From Leguminivora glycinivorella (Eukaryota > Arthropoda > Insecta > Lepidoptera > Tortricidae): a stretch of 64,000 nt of DNA. Location of the stretch: the NCBI RefSeq assembly GCF_023078275.1, contig NC_062982.1:9002501-9066500 (forward strand), written 5' to 3'. Both the position numbers and the translations under genes were made by a program. Each line of letters starts with the position of its first letter. The stretch's first letter is position 1. The notes below the pieces were generated by a model. The model made no database searches and was not told the origin of the DNA. It saw nothing but the letters and a program-made list of their open reading frames with translations. Positions 20,701-30,800 of the stretch are shown piece after piece.

Positions 20701-23700
20701 ATGTACAACATGGAGGAAATCAGCTATCTGTTAAAGTGCTCACTGAATGAACAGTTAAATTTAAACAGGACACAGCTTTTGACGAATGATTCTATAAGTA
20801 ATATTCCCAGTGAACATATGCAAGTTGAGACAGTTGGAGTTGGTGCCATTGTTGGTATGCTGTTGGTCACAGTAGCTAACTTTATATTCAATCAAAAGGT
20901 ACAAACAATTTTAAGATTTATTTAAGAGATCACATAGCAGTGCTAAGCTATTATATAAGTACCTAGTGACATAATTTCTATTTATTTTTCAGTTTCGTGC
21001 AATTTTCTCTGCACCTTCGAGGAAGAATGATAAAGTTATTGGAAAAGTAAATTCAAAAACTCTGCCCAGAGCTATCACTCTTTTATTAGCGTTATTGCTA
21101 CCATTAATAATTGTATTTCTGCTCTTAGCATTAGTGTACAAACTTGCGTGTGCTGTGATAATCAAGAACAAGGACAAATATTTCGTTGGTTTCTTAGACA
21201 GCTTCGACGTTTTCTGGAGTTTAGAAGACGATACAACGAAGAGTGTCATATGTGTACTGGGAGTCATAGAGTCTGATTCACCTACTGCTCTCGTTCTAAA
21301 CATCAAACACAAGCTACTGAATATTTTCCCCAATAAAGCCACAGATAAATTATTCTTCAGAAGAAGAGAAGAATATGGATTCTACTACTGGAGACGTTAT
21401 AGCAGTATTGATATAAATCAATATGTTGAAATGGTAGATTTACCAAAACAATCTGACACGCTTACTGCCGAAGACTTGGAAATCTTAATGACTGAATTAT
21501 CGAATCAATCACTGCCATACAATGATGAGGCGTTATTTAAAATATTGGTGACCAAGCAAAGGGTCAGTAAATATGGCCAAGAAAGAGGTGAATACGGTAT
21601 TGTGTTCAGAATCCACCATTCAGTCGGGGACGGTGTTGCTTTGATTGAGTTTCTATGCAAAACCTTAGCTGATGATAAAAACGAATGCACGGTTAATATG
21701 TTTGCGAATGCTGAAAAGTTTAATACTAGGATCCAGGATTCTCCAAAGAGTTTAATATATATGATGGAGAAATTGTTGGAAATGCCAATCTGCTTTGTGG
21801 ATGGGATTATTCGGGAACCAGATGATAATTCCCTACATGGACCAGTATTGTTTGGTGAAAAAATATTCAAGTGGACAGAATCTGATGAAAATTTGTTGAC
21901 GATGGTAAAAGAAATTAAGGACAATGTAGACGATATGAAATTCACAGATGTTTTAGCGACCGCTTTATCAAGTGGCTTGCACAAATACTTTTCAAAGGTA
22001 ACTTGTGCTCGTAGGTAAGTTGTAGTGAAATTTTTGTTTGGTCTCTTAAATTCTTAATATTTTTGCAATTCTAACAGACGATGACCCATATTCCTAAGGA
22101 CGTAGCAGTTGTGTTGCCAGTTAGATTTCCTCCGCCTGCAACAGTTGACAATGGTCTGGTTCTGGAAAACGATTTTAGCGTGACTATACTGGATTTACCG
22201 GTGAAGTCGTGCCAAAGGGAAGAAGTTCAAGAACGTTGTGATGAGCTGCGCAGGAGTGCTGACCCCCTGGTAAGTGTTATTTAAAAGAGAAAATCACAAT
22301 ACCTTGAACGGAAACTCTGTCTAGTATGATTTTATTTTTAACATAGATATAAGCCTATGGCTTAAGGCGTTGAGTCCGCCATTTTGTACTTTTTTTATTG
22401 ATAATTTGTACAATAAAGTTTAAATAAATAAATAAATAATAATAAGGTGGTTGATATTCATTATACTGCACTGAATAATTTACATATGGACGACAAACAA
22501 AATACGTACGACAGTGGTTCTATAGTAAATCCATATTTTGGAATGTCCGAAAAAGATAAATTTCCAGGCTAGATAAATTCATTATTTATAAGTAACTAAA
22601 ACTTAAGAGTCATACGTTTCTTCCAGACTAACTACTATCTTCTCAAGATCTTCAACAGCGTCCTACCCAAACAAATCCTGCTGCCCGTATTCTACAGCAG
22701 CCAAGCGACCATGGTATTCAGCAACCTGCCTGGTCCCGAACGCCTAAAAATTTGCGGAGGCAATACGCTCAAGAAACTGGTGTTCTTTGTACCATTGAAA
22801 GGGAATACTGGTAAGGTTTTGACCGCTTATCAACATAACATTTTGCAGTACAGTTCTGGATTATTTACCGACATGTCATTTTACAACATCCTTCCTCACC
22901 AACTTTTTTTTTTATATTATAGGACATTCTTACACAGATTGACTGAGGCCCACGGTAAGCTCAAAAAGGCTTGTGTTGTGGGTACTCAGACAACGATATA
23001 AATAATATATAAATACTTATATACATAGAAAACATCCATGACTCAGGAACAAATATCTGTGCTCATCACACAAATAAATGCCCTTACCGAGATTCGAACC
23101 CGGGACCGCGGCGTAGCAGGCACCAGACCGGCGCCAGACCGGTTGTCAACTTAATTGACTTGAACCACTTCGAAATTCTTAATTGACTTTGTGGATTTAT
23201 GGTTCTCTCTAATCTTGGCTGTGAGCTTTTATGTATGTTCTATTAGCAGTTATTGTCTTTGTCTATGTCTTATTTCCATCCCATCTTGTCTTCTGTACCA
23301 TGCTTAGCGAACGTGTCATTCTGCCTCGCGAAAACTAGTAACCTGGCCCGTTATTTATTTAGGAAAATTGGCCACGCTTGATTTGCAAACGTTCTCTTTA
23401 GACCAGCCTATGAAGTCGGTGCTCCAAGTTGAAGGGAAAGTTTATACGATCTAGAAATTCTAGAACCATGGCAGACTCTTATAGGTCTGTATGCCTCCCT
23501 TTTACGCCAACGCGAAGCAAAAGCATGTTGCCTATGATCATATTTCTATGATAAACTATGATAGTGAACTATTGGCCATAGGAACGTTGAAAACAATAGA
23601 CAAATATTTAACAGGTCTAGGAGTAACTGCGCTCTGCTACGACGGCGTTCTGAGGTTCGGCGCCGTGGCCGATACGGCTCTGGTGTCTAACAGCGACCAG

Positions 23701-23763
23701 CTGGCTATCATCCTTGATGGCATGGTTGAGGAGATTCAGAGGATGCATCAGACGATACGATAG
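20701..23763 (+). CDS. Wax ester synthase/diacylglycerol acyltransferase-like protein, five exons
   Basis: Exons are 20701-20898, 20993-21997, 22078-22269, 22627-22810 and 23615-23763, giving 1728 nt, 575 aa plus stop, with all phases consistent. WS/DGAT enzymes join a fatty acyl-CoA to an alcohol or diacylglycerol. The catalytic motif HHSVGDG (residues 274-280) matches HHxxxDG, and SNLPGP (497-502) marks the C-terminal domain. Hydrophobic segments at about 45-63 and 92-122 predict membrane anchoring, probably to the ER. The start could be ATG 20701 or the better-context ATG 20710 (AACATGG), three codons on. Length and layout fit insect members of the family. Intron 4 holds a SINE. Downstream are two decayed copies of the end of the last exon. 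The gene converges with the minus-strand coiled-coil gene. Substrate unknown. Confidence 0.9.
22921..23150 (-). mobile_element. tRNA-derived SINE
   Basis: On the minus strand it carries a Pol III B-box-like GGTTCGAATCTC within GGTCCCGGGTTCGAATCTCG, then GAGCACAGATATTTGTTCCTG and CATGGATGTTTTCTATGTA, ending TGTGTAAGAATGTCC. This is a very common lepidopteran SINE. It lies in intron 4 of the acyltransferase gene. Confidence 0.75.
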
Positions 23764-23871
23764 AGGGAGAGAGAGAGAGGAAGGGTTTCGGCTTTGCAGT
23801 GGCTACTCAGTACAAGGTACGATTTCTTGTATTACCTATACTATACATACATGTTACAAGGTATAGAAGTG

Positions 23872-24096
23872 ACACAGTCTTGGTCTCTAGCATCGACCAG
23901 CTGGCCATCATCCTAGATGGCATGGTCGAAGGGAGGATGCATAAGACAATGCGATAGAGGGATAGAGGAGGGGTGTACTCAGTACAAAGTGTTTTCTGAT
24001 ACTACTATCAAACGATCAGGTATTTAATAATAGCCATGTTCGACAGCATGGTGGAAGAATTCAGAAGATGCACCAAACGATTCGATAGAGGGAAGA
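23872..24096 (+). pseudogene. Two decayed duplicates of the acyltransferase last-exon tail
   Basis: At 23872-23965 the sequence CATCGACCAGCTGGCCATCA, followed by AGATGGCATGGTCGAAG and GCGATAGAGGGATAGAG, closely mirrors the true exon end (AGCGACCAGCTGGCTATCAT ... GATAGAGGGAG). A shorter copy at 24037-24096 repeats ACAGCATGGTGGAAGAATTC through CGATAGAGGGAAG. Small deletions break the frame in both. They lie directly 3' of the functional exon and are probably in the 3' UTR or just beyond it. Confidence 0.65.
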
Positions 24097-24898
24097 GTAG
24101 GTAGGTAGGTAGGGTAAGGTTGGATGTGTAGACGCCGAATGTAGCAATGATTAATAAATTGATTTATTTTCAAAATGATTTTCAAAACGATAAAATGTTA
24201 AATTTGTTTTAAACGTATCTCAGTATCTCTGCATTTCCTTCGAAACGAATATATTTCTCAACTATCTAGTAACCAGAACCATTGTATTTAGGCCAGTGGG
24301 CCGTGCGTGTCGAACAAACTGCACTGCTGATACTACGCTTTGTTTCAGGATGGAGACAGTCAGCTGTGGCCGTGCATCTACCTCGAATAGTAGTAGGTAC
24401 CTAGTTGGTTTGAAAATTTAATAATTTAATGTACTTATACAGTTCTGGACTCAGACGTAGAAGGTTCTGAAAGAGCGACTGTAATTCAGTTTATACTTTA
24501 TTATGGGATGGAATAATATTATTTTTTAATTATTTCCGATGTTTCGAAGACGGCGTTGTACCCGTGGTCTCGAAGAAGACTCCTCGGAACGTCGGGCGTT
24601 AAAAAAAGCGGCTAATTGTAAAGCCCGTAATTGTGAATTAATATTTTGTTTTGTTCCGAATTGCTCTGTAAGTGTTGATTATACTGATACTGATTTTGAT
24701 TCTCATAAATCCACTAAAAATCGCATTAAATTCGTTCAAAACGGTTGAAGCCCCCGCGTCCGACCGATCCTTAAATTACTTCTAGGTAGTTAATTTTGTA
24801 AATAAAAATATATTTAAATTATGAAAACTTACCTTGTTTAATTCTTAGTAATATTTATATTATAATTTATAAATAATAAGTGCCTACTAAATAAAATT
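24097..24898. other. Intergenic region between two convergent genes
   Basis: Possible poly(A) signals occur near 24152 (plus strand, AATAAA) and 24497 (TTTATT, for the minus strand). A 69-codon plus-strand frame at 24539-24748 (MFRRRRCTRGLEED...) is rich in charged residues. I see no domain or splice sites for it and do not call it a gene. Confidence 0.4.
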
Positions 24899-27800
24899 CT
24901 AATAAAAAGTCTCCTTTCGTGGGATCAGTTCTTGAGCTTGAGCCTTCAAGCGAAGATTTTCTAAGCATAGATTGTTGCATTTTTGTATCTGAAATACAAA
25001 ATCCGAATGATACAAATTAAATAATCATTAGTTTAAATTTAATTTGAAAGCTCACGTTGATTGGTGCATCTGAATTGAAAGTAAACTGTGCGTAAGACGC
25101 GCACCAATCTTAAAGAGGATGGTCGGGTCGTCTCAAAACCTGTTCATAACTATAACAAAATTGAAAAATAGAATCGGCCTCCAGGACATTTTACCTATAA
25201 AGGGCCTGCAGGGGTTTCGTTACTCTTTTTACTAGGGTCAAAGCAAAAGGACCAACTTTGCATACCAATGCTGAAATCGCGAAAAAAAAAATAGCTGTTT
25301 CATACATTTCCCACTGATGTGATGGCGCTCATTTCTATGGGACAGCTCAATTTTTTTCGCGATCTTAGCATTAGCCCCATAATAAAAGTTGTTCATTATG
25401 ACCTCCAAAGTCACTATTCAAAGTATGGCTGGTCCTTTTTATTTCACTGTGTATTGTCACACCTCGGACACTGGCGATTAAATATATGAAAGAGGCGCGT
25501 TCCTAGCACACAGTCTAAGCTCGTGTAGGTGAACGCGTACTATGATTGTATGAGTGACATATGACAGGTCAACTGTTCGCGTTTTTGACAGACGGTAACT
25601 GTGAAGTACCTAACCGAGAGGGGGTGGGCGGCACTTTCAGCGGGGAGCGGGAGTGGCCATACTGTATGATAATACTCTTTATTATACTGTGGTATTGTAC
25701 CTAATTCAAAATAATTACCTCAACAAGCAGCATAGCAGCTGCACCATGCCGTTCTGTCTTCATAGCTTTCTTGAGACTTGAGTCGAGTTCCCGCCTTGCT
25801 TTGTCTGCGGATGCTATCAACTCTTTCACAACCCTCTTCAGTTGGTGAACTTTCTTGGCGTATGCGTGTTTCTGGTAAAGAAAGAGGTGAAGTGTCAGTA
25901 GAACTCCTAGACATATTTAAAAATATTTAAGCGGGTTACTCACGTATTAAGTCGATATAGCGTTCGACATGTTTCGATCCAATTTCGAGGACCTTTCTCA
26001 AGAAACCTTTCACGGGTTACTCACGTATTAAGTCGATATAGCGTTCGACATGTTTCGATCCAATTTCGAGGACCTTTCTCTTTCTTTCTTGAGAAAGGTC
26101 CTCGAAATTGGATCGAAACATGTCGAACGCTATATCGACTTAATACGTGAGTAACCCGCTTAGAACATTTTTAAATATGTATGAGTCTCACGGGAGTTTT
26201 ATAGTTCAGAACTCTTGGACTCCACAAGTTATGTTTGAAAAACTCAATAACATTCAAATATCACGAGGGCGAGACAATTCAAAGAGCTACTGGTTTACTC
26301 TTCGTTGGTAGTACCTACCTATTCTCCGTAGCGTTATTTAGTCCGAGAACACTGACGGCTCAGCCACGACATTGGTCTAAACGCGACAGCGGTGAGCGGC
26401 GGCCATACATTGGAGCGAGACACAGCGATGGGACTTTTCATTCACACGTATGGCTGACGCTCACCGCTGTCCATGCAATTTTGCAACTCACTGTACGTCA
26501 CCATGGCTAGTCGTTCCCTCAGCGCCATGTATGTCTCCCCGACAGCTAACAGCATGGTGTCCATGAGCTGCGCGTGAGTGGAGCTCTCGAGCAGGCGCAG
26601 ACGCGCTACCTCCGCGTTCTTAGCGTTCGCTGTCTCACAGCAAGAGTATTGGAATTGTTCGGAAGGCCTATTGATGTGCCGACGGAAACTTCCCAAAATT
26701 GCGAAATTAAGGTAAACGTCCCAATGAATGACACTATTAGGAGGGATTTGAGACATTTTCTATGAAAACTACTTATTATGTCACCCATACAGACTACTGG
26801 TGTATGCAGATTTATGAACCAATCCTTCCTTTATGTCAGTGAAACATTACATTGTATAATAGTAATAACATTTCTTTATAATTTCAGTTTCCCTTGAGAC
26901 CTGAAATTGTACCAATGGATAACACGCGAAAACTCGTATGTCCCAATATATGACTATGGAAAAAAAAATGACACTATACTTTAGACCTAATGAATGACAT
27001 GTAAATACGTACCTGTCATTCACTGTATATCCATAGTAAAACAGTGTATGACACCCATGTCAGACACTACTCACGTGATAGATGGAACATTTATTTTTAC
27101 AGGCTATATTATACGTATGTTTTACTTCCTTAATTTATTGTCAAAATAAAAACTTGTGAAATTACATTTTGTGCCAATGAATGACGCGGGTGTCATACAC
27201 TAGTAAAATCTAAAAATTTGTTCCAGTTAATGACATGTCTTCAAAATACTAAAGTAAGGAAAATAAGCTACTTTCAATATACTAAATCAATTGTTTAATG
27301 TATCATCAAACAGTTTATAATGATGTTTTACCAGTAACTTCAAAATCCTGGTTTTTATTTCCACTTTTCGAATGCAGTTTCTTAACAGATTTAGTAAAAA
27401 TTACGACACACAACCAGCTAGATGCACCTCCTTGCAAAAACTACCCCACAGAATAAAAATTACTAAACTTATCATTCACAAATTCAAAACAAAATTCATA
27501 GATAACGCTGACGATCGATTAAGTCCTGTATCTTGTTTATACCGTTAACCGTTTTCTTATTTTTTTAAATAAACTGTGAAATAGTCATACATTGGGTCAG
27601 TGTCATCCATTGGGACGTTTACCTTATAAACAAAGTAATAATTCTGAAACTTTCCTCATTTTTGTATGGAGATTGAAACTTTCCATTTCATATATTTGTT
27701 TTGAAACTTTTATGGAATTTACAAGAAACTTTTTTTTTAAGTTTCCGGAACTTGCAGATCACTCACATCAGTATGGCTTCAGTGTTCTTGACCTTAGAAA

Positions 27801-30800
27801 CTATCACAGTAGCGATATCATATATAGGGCTTAAATTCTTCGTACTTAACTACTTAATTTATTCATACTTGCAAAACTCTCTATCTTAAACTATTTATCT
27901 CTATCCTGTTAGTCCTCAAGAAGTTTTCAGAGCAATAAAATCACTTAACAATACTGCAGCGGTAGGTTGTGACGATATAAGTACACAAACAATAAAAGAT
28001 ACTGCATTTCTAATATCTAATCCATTGGCGCATATAGTAAATCTGTCCTTTCAAACTGGTTTATTTCCGGAAAGATTAAAGAAGTCTATTATTAAGCCAC
28101 TTTTCAAACAAGGAGAAAAAACCAGATTAGGTAACTATAGGCCTATAACTTTGATCCCAATTTTATCTAAAGTGATTGAAAAACTTATGTATAATAGAAT
28201 AATTGAGTACTCTGAGAAATACAACCTATTAAGAAACGAACAGTGTGGTTTTCGAAGGAATAGATCTACAAATCTTGCTATATATCAACTGCTGAAAACT
28301 ATTCATGAATGCATAGATAAACGAATCCATATATCATCTGTATTCACCGATATGTCTAAAGCATTCGACTGTGTTAATCACGAAAATTTGCTTAATAAAC
28401 TAGATCATTACGGTATTCGGGGGCTAGCTCTCGAATGGATTAAAAGTTATCTCTCAAACAGATTCCAATGTACTGAAATTAATTATTATTGTTCCAAAAG
28501 TAATACTATTGAGACTAGAAGATCTTCGTACAGACCTAATCCAAGAGGCGTGCCTCAGGGAAGTATTCTTGGCCCCCTCTTATTCCTGTTTTATATAAAC
28601 GATCTCCCACAACAGACGAACAATCAAGTAGTATTATTTGCAGACGATAGTAGTGCTTTGATAAGGTGTACAGGCACAACAAAAGAATATGAACGAGAAG
28701 TTAATAATACTCTCGATGACATTATTACTTGGATGACCGACAATTCATTAAGCATTAATCTAACTAAAACTCACTTTGTCCAATTTCATACAAGTCGTAG
28801 ACCAGGATTGGTAATCAACATATCGCATAAAGCAGACTCAATCACGGAGTCAGAGACAACAAAGTTTTTGGGTCTTATACTCGACAGCAATTGTAATTGG
28901 CAATTTCACATTGACGAATTATGCACGAAATTATCCAAGTTTGTGTTCCCGATACGTAGATTGATAAATAATGCATAGGAAAAAGCGGGGCTAATGTCGT
29001 ATTTTGGTTATGTTCAGTCTACCCTCACATACGGTATAATATTCTGGGGAAATTCTACGGACTGGCTAAAAGTTTTTAAGATGCAGAAACGTTGTATAAG
29101 AGCGCTCTGTGGTGCATCCCAGAGAGATTCCTGTAGGCCTCTTTTTACCAAATTTAAGATTTTGCCGATGCCTTGTTTGTACATTAAAGAAGTGGCTATG
29201 TTTGTAAAAAAGAACCTTAACCTATATCAAAGGAATGATAGATTCCATCGTAATTTGAGAAATGTGTACAAATTGGTAAATACGCATCAAACCAAGTCAA
29301 GTTTTTACAAAAATAGCATTTTCTCCATGTCAATCAAAATTTATAATAATATTCCAGACGTATTTAAGGACCATGACAATACAAAATTTAAGAAAGTGCT
29401 TCACGAATGGCTTTTGGATAAAATGTTCTATTCCCCACTTGACTTTTTAAATAATAATGGACAATTATAAATAAATATTTAAGTAATTATTGCACATTTA
29501 CGATTTGACATAATAATAACAATAACTTTGACATATTCTGAAGTAGGTACCTATTTTTCATATTGTTTGCTTAGCTTTTTGTGACTGTGTAAATATTGTA
29601 AATAGTTTTTATTGCATGCTTTGCATGCCCCAAAATATTGTACACCAGAAATGGTAGACTGCGGAAAAGATACGATTATTATTATTTTTGACATCTTTTA
29701 TATTTTTTACCTGTGGTCTGACAATAAATCATTTCATTTCATTTCATTTCATTTCAAACAACGCAGTAGGACTAGTTTTGATACAGCAGCTTTTTTGCGC
29801 TTCTATAATAATCGCATCAGCATGTTAAAGCGAGAGATATCTATACAGATTGCAATTACTCGCATCGCAGAGTGACAGAGACGTTACTGCTGAAAAGGTT
29901 CCTTACCATGGCTAGTTTCCGCTCCCTTAGCGCCATGTATTTCTCCCCGACAGCCAACAGCATCGTGTGCGCGTCCATGAGCTGCGCGTGAGTGGAGCTC
30001 GCAAGCGCCTGCAGACGCGCTACCTCCGTGTTCTTAGCGTTCGCTGTCTCGCAGCAGGAGGAGTACTCGGAGAGCAGGGCCTTGTAGCGCTTTGATAGTT
30101 CTTCGTATCTGGAGAATTTAAATAAAAGAGGGCGACTTGATTGCGTAAGTAGGTATCTGTAGAAGGGGGCAATTTTTAATTTCGATCGCATGATTTCGGC
30201 ACTCTAATATCTGTGAACTGGGCCAAGGAATTCGAAAAGAGGCAGGAGCGCTAGCGACGGCGTATGAGACGCAGCTCTGTCGTACTATGGAGCTTGATCG
30301 ATTGGGCACTTTGTCTATGGACCCTGGCTTTTGTCAACCAGAACAGTTAAGTTCGGGGCTCTGGAAAAGACACGTTCGGTTCGGCGGGGCGGACGAGCGT
30401 ACCTACCTATGACACGAGACGTGTGTACCTATGCAGCGTCGACTCAGGTCCCGTAGCCGAATGGCATTTCTGCGACGCGAAACGCCACCTAAACACCGCA
30501 GAAATGTAGTCCGGCGTTTGTGCATTCGGCTACGCAGAGACACTTCTGGGAGCTTCAGTTGTAGGACATGCACGCCGCACGTCCCGCCCCGCACAAGGAT
30601 TACTCAGACAGCTTGTTTATTATAAATAATCAGATCATGTTGTATGAAGTGAACTTACTGATATTGTAGACAGACTATGCTCATGGTCGACCACGATTCT
30701 ATGGCCCCGTAGTCGTGTGTTTCCGAGCCTAAAATGGTAGACTCACAATAATAATTTTAATTTTATTTTTATTAACCGCCTTCCAAATCTCAAAGGAAGG

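Noticed and set aside
21505..21984. 159-codon minus frame inside acyltransferase exon 2
   Set aside because: Antisense shadow of a conserved coding exon. The plus frame carries HHSVGDG and in-phase splice sites.
23080..23120. Possible tRNA from the GATTCGAACCCGGGACC motif
   Set aside because: Only the B-box region is tRNA-like. No acceptor or anticodon stems form, and the whole matches a SINE.
24539..24748. 69-codon arginine-rich plus frame
   Set aside because: It starts in the spacer between convergent genes, has no family resemblance and no splice or poly(A) context tied to it.
25720..25914. 64-codon minus frame MSRSSTDTSPLSL...
   Set aside because: It is a wrong-frame shadow of coiled-coil exon 5 (25719-25871), which reads KHAYAKKVHQLKRVV in the frame demanded by the neighbouring exons.
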